Of a stretch of 64,000 nucleotides of DNA, positions 36,941 to 48,594 are shown piece after piece. The position numbers and the translations under genes were made by a program. Within the stretch, counting starts at the first letter, position 1. Each line of letters opens with the position of its first letter. The stretch is from Phlebiopsis flavidoalba (taxonomy: Eukaryota > Basidiomycota > Agaricomycetes > Polyporales > Phanerochaetaceae): positions 372,001 to 436,000 of the forward strand of contig JAOCPU010000004.1 in NCBI GenBank assembly GCA_035772785.1, in the 5' to 3' direction. A model generated the notes under the pieces. That model ran no database searches, was not told the DNA's origin, and saw only the letters and a program-made list of their open reading frames with translations.

Positions 36941-39900
36941 ATGGCCTCATGCAGGCTCCAGGCAATGGTCCTCTGACAAGAACAACAAGCGGCGCGGCGC
37001 GCCCCTCTCTTGTGCTGAAAATGCCGTCGTGAGCGATTCCCTGATTGGATGCCGACACGCTGGCCTGACTAGCTCTCGAGTCTCAAACTAAGGTCCGTGC
37101 TTGTCGAGTCGTTACATAACTTGGCCAGTAAGCGGTTTCATCGCACAAGGTGCTCGCGGGTTTTTCCTTGCGCGAGTTCGTCAAGAAGGGATGTGCGTGC
37201 CATTTGTCCAAAAATCACGGTCAGTGTGTGCGCGCGTCGCCATGTCGTCCACCTCCAACTCACCGCGAGGCAAAACCAGGCTCGCTTACCACGGCAAGGG
37301 CAATCGGTATGTTTTGCGCTACTTTGGATAGGCCGGTGCCTGATACCCAAGACTGCCATTTAGCTTCGTGCTGGCCAACACAGAGGGTGTTCTGCATGAG
37401 AAGATCCAGGCTTTGTCGAACCGGTTGCGCGAGCTCGAAGATGCCCTCGAGGTAGCCCATGGCCACATAAACAGTGAATCGCACCCGCTGCTGTCACACG
37501 AGCTCCGGCAGAAGTCAAGCGTCCGCTCGAACGGGAGGGCACCAGAGGCACCCCAAGGAACTACCGGGAGAGCCTTATTGCTAACTGCAGAAGCGATCGA
37601 CGCAAAAAGTGGGGTCCCTGTACGCCAGATTCTTGTTCCGTGGCCCTGTTTATAATACCCTTACAAAACAACCGGCCTAGATCTATTTTCGGAAGACTGG
37701 TCGCATCAGCGAAATTCTTTATGGCGGCATGGCAAATGCCTGGGTAAGCCGGTTTTACTTCGATATGACGCCACGCTGACCTTACCACCCACCTTAGGGT
37801 ATCTGCTTCAGGACTGGTAGTGATTCTTCTCGGGGGAACTCGTGACGTGAACTCACATTCCCATAGAACGAAGAAGGCGGGGACTGATGAGACAGAGAAC
37901 GCTGAGATTTCTTTGCCGACCGACCTACCCTGGCTGGGCTACACCTGCGCCCCTTTGGCGACCGTTACTGAGACAAAGCTGAACGTCAAACAATCCCTAT
38001 TCAATTCCCTCCCAGACGCTTGACAAGGCCAATCGTCTGGCAGCAGTCTACTTTAGGCATTGCGCCTGTGATGTACGTATGGGTTCCTCAGTCTATGAAA
38101 TTGATGAGTAATAAACATGGCGCGCAGGTACACCCCAATACCGGAGGAAGATTTTTATTCTACAGTTTTTTGCGCGTATCTACGATCAAAACATTGGACT
38201 CGATCAAGATCCAGTAGAATTTCTCACCGTCTTGACGTGTGCTATACATGTGTGTTTGCGCTCGGCACGCTCTTCGACTTGGATAAGCCTTACCTCTCGC
38301 TAGAGGCTACGCAGTATTACCAGCTTGCCCGTGCTACCTTGTCGATGGATCCAGTGCTTGAGCACCAAACGATCCCAGCCATCCAGGCGCTGGTGAGTGG
38401 TCTTTCTACGCTATCTTCGCCGTCCCGTTTTGCGCCCTCCGACGTCCACGGAGTCTTGCTGATCACACGTGAGCAGGTCCTAATGTGCCATTTCATGTTC
38501 ATGTCTTTTCGCGACGGCCTCGCTGGGCTTGTGATGGGCCTCGTTGTCAAGCTCGCCCAAGGGCGTGAGTCTCCCTTGAATACCAAAATTTTACATCCAC
38601 TAATATGCCGCGCACATTGTAGCTTGGACTTCGTAAGTCGTTGAACTTCGTTTCTACCCACAGCAAATTCAGACGCCGCTTTCCCAGACCGGGACGGGGG
38701 AAAATGGAAGTTTGGATCCAGAGGAAGCCTATCGCAGGAGGTCGCTGTTCTGGGAAGTGTATACCTACGACTCGTGGCAGGTGAGTCGCGCGGCCCACGC
38801 CCAGCATCCCGACCCTCCCTGATGCACTAGGCAGAGCCTGACCTTCGGCCGACCTCCGTCCTTCACCAATGCGTTTCATCGACTGTCAAATGCCCGAGCC
38901 GGAGCCGCAATCTTCCTCAGAGAAGGATGAGGAGGTGGAAATGTCATGTGCGCGATTATTCTTACCACTGAGGTAGTATTTACGGATGGTCTCCTCCAGA
39001 CTCCGCATGGAAGCATCGCTTTGTTTTCTCGCTTGCCTATCAACCATGTCCCATGAACAGGCCTTCGTGGCGCGTATTCCAAGCTACAAGACGATCCAGG
39101 AACTTGATAAGAAAGTACGCAACTTTCCATATCCCCACCCTCCCTCCGGGTCCCTGGGTTCGGCGGTGCCAAAATGATGGAGGTCGTACCACCGACCATT
39201 CAACTTACCATGCAACGACACATCGTCTTTGCTATCAAGGAGATTAGTGAGTCATACAACGCTATCATTTGCGCCCAGGACTGGCTTATGGATGCTGGCA
39301 GGCATCTTCTAACCTTCACACCGCAACGGCTTCTTTCGCACGAGCTATCGAGGACAACCTGAAGACCCATTGAGCAGCAAATTTGCCCAGTCTGTGCTCG
39401 CCGCGTACACTAGTGCTTGTACTTTTTGTTGGCTTGGTCAAGAGCCTTCAGCCTCCCAACATCCACAGCTGACCGAGCGACACTGGTTTTTTGTTCACTC
39501 ACGTGTTTCTCCTGTGCGGTAAGTCACTGCTCTTGCATACACCAACCGGATACACCGGCTCATTATGACGCTCGTAGATTGTCCTTGGCTCTATCGCCGC
39601 CAAGTGTCCCGGTATGCCTTTCGCTAGGTCTGCCTTGATGAATCTAGATTCTGCATACAACCTCTTCGAGATGGGTAAAGGAGACCGATCGCGCTGGAAG
39701 AGTGGTGGTAGGTTTTGCTTTCCACTCAACGTCATGTTCATCTGAGAAAGCTCATCATGCGATACATCGATCAGCCCGTCCTGCAAAAACTTCAAACTGA
39801 AGGCTATGAAACGCCATGAGCTCGCATCCGCAGTCAAATCCAAGCAATTACGCAATCACGCCAATCCTCCGGTGACTCCATCATCAAAGAAGAGGATGAT

Positions 39901-40373
39901 GAGTTCGCCCGTGCTTGGTGGCAAAACGAGACTGGTGTCTTCCCTGCGCAAATCACCGTCACAGCCATCGTCACCCCATGAGTCTGTGCAGCTACATCAA
40001 ACTCCGAGCCCCCAAGCTCGCCTGTGCAGCCGTACACTGTCAATGGTCATGCAGTGCATGACCACAATGGCAACCACTCTATAAGTCACTGGCCAGCCTA
40101 CCACTCTGCCAGCTGACGAGATCAATGGCTAATGCTGGCCATTACTACCCTACACATACTCAAAGCACGACGTCAATGGCAGCAAGGGAGTTACGATGGT
40201 CAGGCGCACATGGCGTCCCCTGTTTCAATACCCGCAATACAACGATCCCATGTCGCCAGCTGGAAACGTATACATGCCGACCCACTCGCCCCAATCGAGA
40301 TGCAGATACAGGGCAAGACCCACAGGCGTCCTGGCAGAGTTTCTATGCGCAGTATCAGTCGGGAATGAATTGA
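36941..40373 (+). CDS. Zn2Cys6 fungal transcription factor (copy 2)
   Basis: Homologue of the minus-strand gene at 24.1-27.7 kb. Exon 1 encodes KNNKRRGAPLSCAE and, allowing for two extra bases in GAAAATGCC at about 37,018-37,021, the CAECRR start of the zinc cluster. The second half near 37,140-37,212 reads RTRC, PCAS, VKKGC and AICPK in changing frames. The downstream blocks match copy 1: FVLANTEGVLHEKIQALSNR (coiled coil), ESHPLLSHELRQ, YYQLARATLSMDPVLEHQTI, GLAGLVMGLVVKLAQG. SLTFGRPPSF near 38,832, a typical fungal regulator motif, is also present, as are AIEDNLKDPLSSKFAQSVLA and a Gln/Tyr-rich tail ending QSFYAQYQSGMN (stop 40371-40373). Start placement is approximate because of the early frame break. 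Function beyond DNA binding is unknown. Confidence 0.78.
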
Positions 40374-40670
40374 GGAATGGAACGGAGAGAATTTGTGTAC
40401 TTTTACGTTTTTTGCTGATCCGGCCTTGGGTTTCCTGCATGCTTTGCTCTTTATACCTAGTGAATGTAGATTTGTTACGCCTAATTCGAACGTTGTTTGA
40501 ATTGGTTTGGACATGTTTGTTCTCATCGTTGCTTGGTTCTAGAACATGGCAAGGGGCGATCACTCCTCCGCGTGCTGATGAATAGTCGGTGCATCGCCAG
40601 CTCTACCTTGAGCGTCTCATATCTCGTCTGTAGGCTTAGCCTTGTTGACTTCGTTTCGTTTCACTATCGT

Positions 40671-43600
40671 ATGAGGGTTCTCCGCAACGAGGCGAGCGTC
40701 GGGATGAATGTCGTGGACACCCAGGACGCGCAGCAAGCAAGGTTGTATTGGAGAATGGTGCTGGACCGGCAAGGAGGTGCGTTCCCCAGCACATCAATCG
40801 TTCTTATACTTAGGCGAACTCACCTAACACGCCTCAGCCCGTAGCCTACCCAGGAGGTCGACCTGACGCAAGTCGCAGTCTCGAACATTCTATATTCCTG
40901 GCGTTCTACCTTGCGAAGGCGTCTTTGTCCGACTCAGGAGTTCTGTGGTCGGTGGTGGTCCGGATACTAGCTGTTGGGGCTGCCGGCAGTCTCGTGTGGG
41001 GGTTTCGCGGGCAGCGGCTCACGGAGAGGTCTGTCGCAGGTGCGTGTTCCCCCCGGTTGTTTGTGCTACAGAGCTGAATGCTGTACCACTCGCAAGTGGC
41101 CCGCAGTTGGTCTGGCGAGCATTATTGCTCTACTCATTGCGATTATGTGCAGTTATATTCGCTGTAACGCGACTTCCTGCTATCAAGTGTGCCCGCCACG
41201 AATACGTGTTTATCGAACAGTGACTTATTTTTCCACAGAGTTGTGATAATCAGCCAATTCTCCTCGTATGGATGCAAAGTGTCGTCAACAATATATCTGT
41301 GCGTTGGCAATCTGCGAGTGTAGCTGCTATAAGCTCACGAAATGTTTACACTCATCAGCGTCCGCAAGCATTGCTGATCCTCGGACCAATTGGGTTTCTC
41401 CTTCATGTATGACGCATCCTTCGCTGTAGAGAGCCTGCAATTCATCGCTCACGGCTACCTTGCCCTCGCGTGGGTTGAAGCAATTTCGTCCAGCATTGCT
41501 CGACCATACGCAAGGCGTGTTTTTTACTCCCAACACTCGCGGACCCCTGGCAGCGAACACTCTCGTGACTATCGGAGCATTCATTCTGAGCCTTGCAGCC
41601 CTCGTGTTCACATAGACCCAATTCTTGGGTCAGTGATCATCATCCCATACATGCGGGTCACTCACGCATCCATAGCCTAATGCCCACATCCCATTCGAGC
41701 AAGTACTACATGGTACTACTATGCAAAGCTGTACCGTCCGGTATGCTGGCGTTGGCTTTATTCTACACTAACACCCGCTCTTTCCAAGAAGCTATCCTAT
41801 GGTTCAATTTCTCGTGAAGTCGCTCTTTCGTACACCCACTGTCGTTGCTACTGCCGCCGTCTTCAGCGTATTCCCTCTTTCTCCCTACGCTGGGCACACA
41901 GTGGACTGTCTTGTGGCTGGGATGTCTTGGCTTTGGTATGAGATTCCTCATCGCTTCTAGTCTAAGGCTCAGAGCGTCCAGGTATCAGCAGGATCCAGTC
42001 TCGAGAGTCCATGTCCCGATCCCCCTACAACTCCATCACTCAAGTCGCTCGTGGTTATTTGAAGTCAATCCTCGCCAATCCAGAGTCGAGGAAGATATTT
42101 TACTTCCTTGTGGCTCAAACATGTGCTACATGCTAGTCCAAATGCTGTACGGAATTTGGACAAACAGCCTCGGTCTGATCTCCCGACGGTAATAGCAGTT
42201 TTTGTCGATGCTCTAGTGTTGCTCACTCATTGGTGATAGCAATTCATATGGCGTTTGATTGCATGGCTAAATCGGTGTCGTCGACTAATCGCATCACAGT
42301 CATGGCACGGTGGGCCCCGAATGAGCGGTTTACATATGGGTATGTTCAAGCGTAATAACTGTTGGCGGGTTGCACTCATGGCACGCGCAGATATGGACGC
42401 ATTGAAACTTTGTCCGGATTTTCAAACGGCATATTTCTGATCCTTATCTCAATCTTTATCGTCTTTGAGGCCTATCGAACGGCTGTGAGCTTTTTTCCCT
42501 CTTCACGGGGAGGTGGATTCATCTTTGCTCCAGCCTCAATCCACCCGAAATGAACACAAGCCAACTCTTACTCGTGAGCACACTGGGTCTAGGAGTCAAC
42601 TTGTTTGGAATGTTTGCCATGGGGGGTCACCATCACCATGTAATTCGTCTGTTTGAAATTTTTTCAGCCTACTTCTCACTTTTCATACCCACAGGGTGGG
42701 CATTCACATTCACACTCACACTCGCATGACCAACCCTCCCATGCTTCAGCCCCTTCGATAATCTTCTGATCATGGTCATGACCATGGCAGTGGTTCTGCA
42801 TCGACGTCGACATCACATGAACACCATCACGGACATAGTCACAGGGTCATGGCCATGAACCCGTACACTCGCAGTTGCGAGTTGATACGGAATCGCGTCC
42901 CTCGATTCAGGTCACACCATTCTCATAGCTGTGATGATGGAGAACACATCATGACCATGACCAACGGCCCACGATCAGAGTCATCAAGAGGGGCCCACTC
43001 CCAGACCACCCTGGTCACCTCAAGAAGTCTCAACTCTATTCCACTGTAAGTGAGAAAAGGAGGCGAGGCCGCTTTCTACCTTACACATAGTTATTGTAGG
43101 ACGTCAAGTCGACGCCCGATCACGCCCAATTACAACTTCGAATACGATGCCCACTTTGAGCATCCACCATGCTAGCTCACAAGGACCCAACCTGCATAAT
43201 CATACGCAGATACATGACTCGGTCCACGAAGGTCATAGTCACACAACATGCGTGGGGTGTTTTTTACACGTCATGGCAGTAAGTGATCTTCTTTGCATGA
43301 ACCAAACGCAATGGATTGATTACGAGCCTAGGATATACCTTGGGCTCTGTAGGAGTAATCATCTCTACACTACTCATTCAGTTCTATGGTTTGGACAGGT
43401 TTCGACCCCATAGCCTCGTTGTTCATTGCAGTCCTCATTGCGGCCAGCGTCATTCCCCTGGTCATCGACACAGCAAGGTTTTGATGCTGGACTTGGATCA
43501 CAGGACGTCCAGCGTGGAGAGAGCGTTGACTGAGGTGGGTTCCATCACTATCTAATCTGCGATCACGTCACGCATTCACTCACTCTTACACTTTAGCTTC

Positions 43601-43859
43601 ATCGGGTTGATGGCGTAGCATCCTACTCGTTGCCGGTTCTCGGTTCTGGCCGAAAAGACGACAGTAACATAATTGGGTCAATTCACATTGGCGTCGCTCC
43701 TTCTGCGTCGTCGCATGACCCAAGTGGTCCACATTCCACGGTAAATGGGGCGTTATCAGCAAGTTGATCGTATTGTCGAGCGAGTTGACACGCTACTACG
43801 GGGTAGAATATCTGTGCCTGGAGGAGCTTACTATCCAGGTAGAAGCGGCTTCGATTTAG
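40671..43859 (+). CDS. MSC2-like ER zinc transporter (cation diffusion facilitator)
   Basis: MSC2/ZnT5-type carriers move zinc into the ER and secretory pathway. The start at 40671 or 40704 precedes a GTGCGT donor at about 40,780. The N-terminal half is hydrophobic (SLEHSIFLAFYLAKASLSDS, ANTLVTIGAFILSLAALVFT near 41,550-41,610). The CDF core follows: CYMLVQMLYGIWTNSLGLIS (near 42,123-42,182), IHMAFDCMA with the H-x3-D zinc site (near 42,243), FTYGYGRIETLSGFSNGIFL split by an intron, and a His-rich loop (HHHHGGHSHSHSHSHD, near 42,630-42,730) with a long His-rich extension. MRGVFLHVMA has the second H-x3-D site completed after an intron. The family end LEELTIQVEAASI stops at 43857-43859. Frame errors include an extra T at about 43,391 and a missing G near 43,478. 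Confidence 0.84.
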
Positions 43860-44102
43860 GTAGTTTATCCTGTGATTAAGGATAAAACTTATCGCGCACG
43901 AGACGGCCCGAACTACGCGTTTTGTAACTAGGCCCTCTTCACTATATAAGCATTCTCCAGATCTGCATCGTCTGCTTTGTCCAAGTAGGCTTTGAAGGCA
44001 AGTATAGGATGCACATAATTACAACAACAAGCAATCTGAAGGGACAGTACAGGGGTCGGACTAGGTATCAAAAAGGGTGGGTATGAAATGCACAAGGACC
44101 AG

Positions 44103-45584
44103 CTACAAACCTCGCAACTGTACTATGACAGACACGATTAGCTCCTGAAAAGGCAAGAACCATATGTTAACGAATTGTTGATCGTAGGCATGAGATTTTC
44201 CTACCTTCTCTTCATCATCATCGGTAAACATGCTCCAGGTTACTCCGTTGACTGTGTACACCGCGAAAGAGTGCGGCAGGCATTCGAGTTCTTCAAGACC
44301 ATCACCGCGCTCACATACGCGCTCAATGGACGCGAGAGGGATTGTCTCTGTAATATCAGACACCTGGTGCCCGAGATGAGTCGGGAAGTGAAGATATCAG
44401 GAGGGGTACTAACAAGCTTGTCATCCTTCAGTAATGTGATGCGTTCCGCCGTCCACGCGACAGTAGCGTCGCTTCCAGGCAATAGAGTCGTTGGTCTGTA
44501 TGGTGACCCACCCCGCGTATCCAAACATCAACGCCATGAGATGTGTAGGTCTGAGTGGGAGAGGTCTGGTTCGAACGTTCCTCTGTGACGTGTTGGCGAG
44601 CCTCGTCACGTCTACGCTTCTCCGCTTTCCGATTCTCTGTTAAGTTGATCCACCCATTCCTTCTGCCTCTGCGCATGTCTTTGCCTACGTTGTCGGTCCA
44701 TGATGCGACGTCCGCTCAATCTCCCGGCGTCGCTCCTCCTCTTCCCTTTGCTCACGCTCGGCCCTATCCCTCTTAGCCTGTGCTGCGTGACGAAGATCTT
44801 CTTCAAGAGCGAGCTTGCGAAGTCGTTCCTGCTCTTCCAGCTCACGCTGAAGGCGCTCTTTCTGGAGGCGGGCAAGCTCTTGGTGGCGAGCTTCAGGGGG
44901 ATGTCTCCCGGGTGTGAACGGTGCTTCATCCTTCTGGACTGCAATTTGCAAGCGTCGGCGGCGGATTTCCGGGGCTGAGAGCATTTGTGGAGACATGTTA
45001 GGCACTGTCGGACGCTGTGGCGCGGCACGAGGTGGAGTTTGAGGCAGATGTGTTTGGGGAGGCGAGGGGTGTGAAGGGAGACTGGTGGCCTGGATGGCTG
45101 CGAGTCCACGTGTCGCGAGAGGAAGATTGAACACGCTGCAGGTTACTCGTTGCGAAGCTCTATTAAAGATGAGATTGGATGTCTTCGGGATTGAAGAGAT
45201 ATGAACGGACATACCGGCAATAGCAATCATCAGCCCTCGTCCGTCGTGAAGATATCGCGAGATGTCCTTTGGTGGGGGTGGGGAGGGGGGGAGCTCATAT
45301 GCGTCCTGCGCCAGACGGGAATCGCCGAGCGAGATGAGGCCCCCCACTTGCTTTACGAGCAGCTTAAGTCGGCTCGGATACGTCTACCCCGCAAATCCCG
45401 GATGCGGACTGGGCGATATGTACTGAAGGCTGTCTTGTCCCCACCATCTGGGGCGTAACACTAACGAAAGTGAGGAGTTACTTGGAGGTTGCAGGAAATA
45501 AGGAGAGCTCGGAGTGGCCGTGCACATCACGATGTCTATTGTTTGGACTTGTGCAGAGGTTGCCATCCTATGGGAAACGGTCAA
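44103..45584 (-). CDS. PH-domain protein with a long charged coiled coil
   Basis: Likely membrane- or cortex-associated scaffold; the specific role is unknown. The proposed start at 45584 gives MTVSHRMATSAQVQTIDIVM. A Pro-rich segment (YELPPSPPPPKDISRYLHDG) is near 45,260-45,320. A Glu/Arg/Lys-rich helix (ARLQKERLQRELEEQERLRK and onward, about 44,690-44,900) should form a coiled coil. The C-terminal PH domain is clear: GYAGWVTIQTNDSIAWKRRY near 44,475-44,535, KDDKLVSTPPDIF, ITETIPLASIERVCERGDGL and SFAVYTVNGVTWSMFTDDDE near 44,230-44,290. A short intron opening GTAGGAAAATC then joins to ELIVSVIVQLRGL, stop at 44103-44105. At least three frame changes occur. Its tail faces the MSC2-like tail 243 bp away. 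Confidence 0.68.
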
Positions 45585-45728
45585 TGGGATCAGGTTGAAC
45601 CAATGGAGGCGCGAGTCTCAGGGTGTTGTCTGTTTTAGGACAACTCCTTTTGTTTACGTAAGCATCTGATGAGGTCGTCCTAGGCGTGTTCCTCTACGCT
45701 TGTCAGGAATAGTGTCGATTTTTCCCTC

Positions 45729-46760
45729 ATGTTTTCGGGCCTTGTTCTCTCCTCGACCGCAGCTACCATATACAACCTCCTTCAATCCTTATGCTCGCAA
45801 AGCATTCCTCAGACCTACGCTGGCTCCCCGGTCAACGTTTGGGCAGCCACCCTATTTCATACGCCCAATCAAGGCGTAGGACCCTACTCCGGGGCGTCGC
45901 CGGCTCTACCTGTGGTTGCTCATGAAGCAAACCAGAAGGTGTACGGTCTTTTATAGAAATCTCTTGAATCCAGAAAAACCGAAGGAAAGTGCTTTACTGG
46001 AGCTGGAGTAAGAGAGGGGGAGTCAGTATGATGATCTGTGGCCCTTAGTGTTATGGCATTCCTTCTTCGAGGGGTATGAACTCCTGACGTCCCTGAAAAC
46101 TCATGATTCAGGTATTGCCTCATCACTCAGAGCCTGTCTAGGGATAATGGCCTGCACTTCTGCAGGAGATAGTTTCTGTCTACCCTCTGCTCTCACCCCA
46201 CCTAATCTTACTGCTCATGCCTCAAAATTCGCGTCGGTGTGTAACGCGCTTGCAGGCCCCTCTGCTGCAGTGTTGTCGCGTCCCCACCCGGAGACTCGTC
46301 AGCTGTTTCTCAACGGTACGCGATGAAATATAGCTAGAGGGTCGCTTTCATAACATTTCATAGCCCATATACGCGCCGCTTTTTCTTGTACACGTCGTTT
46401 TTTTGAACACTACGTCAAAGACCAGACCATTTTGAATACCTCCGACTTACCTCCCTAGGTGTCATTGGCGCATTGGGTGAAAGTGATAGTCCCAAGGCAC
46501 TTCTGCCTGGGAGTCGTGATGGGCACCCCCTGATTTATCTATATTTTCCCCAGCAAAATGATAACAACACAGTAATCCACTTCTTGTTATCGACGAGATT
46601 ATCCCGCTCTGTGCCTTCGCATCATGGAGACCGGGTCCGAGTTGTCGAAGACGGTCGCAATCTTCATTGTCCGCAAAAGATTTTACTGGATGAAACCGGC
46701 CTCACGTACATCATGGGTCACACCTACGAACGAATTCTATTGCAGTTGGCACTGTGAATG
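45729..46760 (+). CDS. Possible hypothetical protein, fragmented (weak model)
   Basis: Plus-strand open stretches at 45,729-45,956 (MFSGLVLSSTAATIYNLLQS), 46,048-46,326 and 46,473-46,757 have protein-like composition and run in one direction, divergent from the PH-domain gene. They are separated by stops and short gaps that might be introns. I recognise no domain, and the 3' side meets the repeat-rich region near 47.3 kb, so a gene truncated by repeat insertion is possible. Confidence 0.3.
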
Positions 46761-47411
46761 TGAGCAACACATGGTCAACCAACTGGTTGAAACTCAAAGC
46801 TGTTCGTCTTTTGAAGCACGTTGTGAGATCTATGTTATTTGCGTCTAAGTGACAAATTTGACGGTGGGTAGCCTATTATTACTATGTGTCAGCTCATCTA
46901 ATATCTCCACTGGTATAGAGCACGTGAGGCCCTTAGGGCCTGCCTACCCGAGCCTCTTCGCGACAATACTTTTGGCACTCTGCTCAAGGTCAGCCACTTC
47001 ATCATATGACTCAAAGTGCTTCACTCATGTAGATTGTGCAACCAAAGGGTGACATGGTGACAAAACGTTGCCTCACGACTCTTCTCAATAATCTCAATGA
47101 ATAAACTGGACCCCTTGCGCAAGTCTGTTGTGTTAATTGGTGTACATGTATTTGAAGTCTGCTGGACATTTTTGGACTTGATTAATACTTTGAAGCCACG
47201 TTATGGCAACTTCTGGATCTTGCAGTATTCAGATAATTGTACTGTATTGCAGATATCAAATATGCTCATAAGCTATCATGCTCCTCTAAAACTCTTGGAC
47301 ATATAAAAGGCTTCTTGTGACGGGTATGGTTTACAGTGTATTCTTTTTTTGTGTCTATCCTTTTCTTTCGCAGCTCGCGCGATTGCTCGTTGGCCTCACT
47401 CGCTGCCAGTA
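46761..47411. other. Transition from gene-rich to repeat-rich DNA
   Basis: No gene is supportable here. Composition changes within this stretch from mixed to clearly AT-rich, ending where the first inverted-repeat element begins at 47412. Confidence 0.45.
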
Positions 47412-48592
47412 CACTGCAGGGGAAATTACCATGAATCCGCCGGATTCATGCTAGAGCAGCACGCTAGACGCTGAAACAATGTGTCTCCTATGTCTTTGGT
47501 CACAATAAATTGCAGAATATATGGTAGAAAAATATGAAATAAACCTAACAGTAAAGTGCATCAATAAATCCAAAAAAAATCTGCTCTGTGTTCTTTCATT
47601 GACCAATAGAATGATTCTGTTAAAAGACATTATAAAGATATATCTGACTGCGTATTTGGGGACGACAAATGCGGAGAGATATTCTGAATAAGTCTGCTGA
47701 CAAGCAGATACTTTGAAAAATGGCCAGTAGTTATATAATGGATATATTTGATTCATGTTGAATGAATAATTCTTACCATTCTCTGAACTATTTGCTCTGT
47801 GATCATTGTGGATTTTGTAGAGAGATTTAAAAAATTAATCCACAGAATATATTTTAAACTGTGGCGTGAAGAGTATTTTGATACTTTCCCTAGCTCATAT
47901 ATTCATAAATGTGCTGCAGTGAATTTTGGTCCTGCGAAAATATTTTGAAAATATAGCACACACATTAATTACAAATAAATCTGCTATCAAGATGTATCTG
48001 CCAGATATAGCCTAATTTAGAAAATTATCTGACAGATACATCTTGATGGCAGATTTATTCTAAATGAATATGCCACTATGTCTTTGAAATCTCTCTCACT
48101 AGTGTCTACAGTAGCATCAATAAAATGTATGAGCTCAACATATATTAAAATAATCTTGACAGCATAATGAAAATATGTCCTGTGAATTTATTCAATAAAT
48201 CTCCCAATAAAATCCACAGTGATTACACAGTGAATAGTTGAGAGAGAATGGTTGAGAATCATTTATCAAGTATGAATCAAATACCCACCACATCACTGCT
48301 GGCTATTTTTCCACAGTATCTACATACCAGTAGATTTATTCAGAACATATCTCTGCATTTGTCCTCAGAGCAGTAGTCAAGTATCTTTCTAATGTCTCTA
48401 ACAGGATGATCCCATAGGTCAATTAAAATGTACAGGATAGATTCTTTTGAATTTATCATTTCAATTTATTGTCAGGCTTATTTTATATTTTCTACCATAT
48501 ATTCTGCAATTTATTGTAACGAGACATAGGAGACACATTGTTTCAGCATCTAGCATGAATCCAGCAGATTTATGTTAATTTCCCTGCAGTGG
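47412..48592. repeat. Long inverted-repeat (hairpin) element, 1.18 kb
   Basis: The left end starts CACTGCAGGGGAAATTACC and the right end is its imperfect reverse complement, with TA on both sides. The two halves match inversely over almost their whole length. AATATATGGTAGAAAA near 47,518 matches TTTTCTACCATATATT near 48,488. The left-arm run GAGATATTCTGAATAAGTCT near 47,672 matches the reverse complement near 48,340. Inner arms around 48,000 (AAATCTGC..TCAAGATGTATCTG) mirror 48,025-48,058. A transcript would fold into one hairpin of about 590 bp per arm. No transposase frame is present, so it is non-autonomous. Arms have diverged, so it is not recent. Confidence 0.8.
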
Positions 48593-48594
48593 TA

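Noticed and set aside
37140..37212. Apparent loss of a zinc-binding Cys in copy 2 (Phe in place of Cys)
   Set aside because: Aligning with copy 1 shows a one-base deletion (AGTTCGTC for AGTTGCGTC) in a stretch with other shifts, so a true substitution is not supported.
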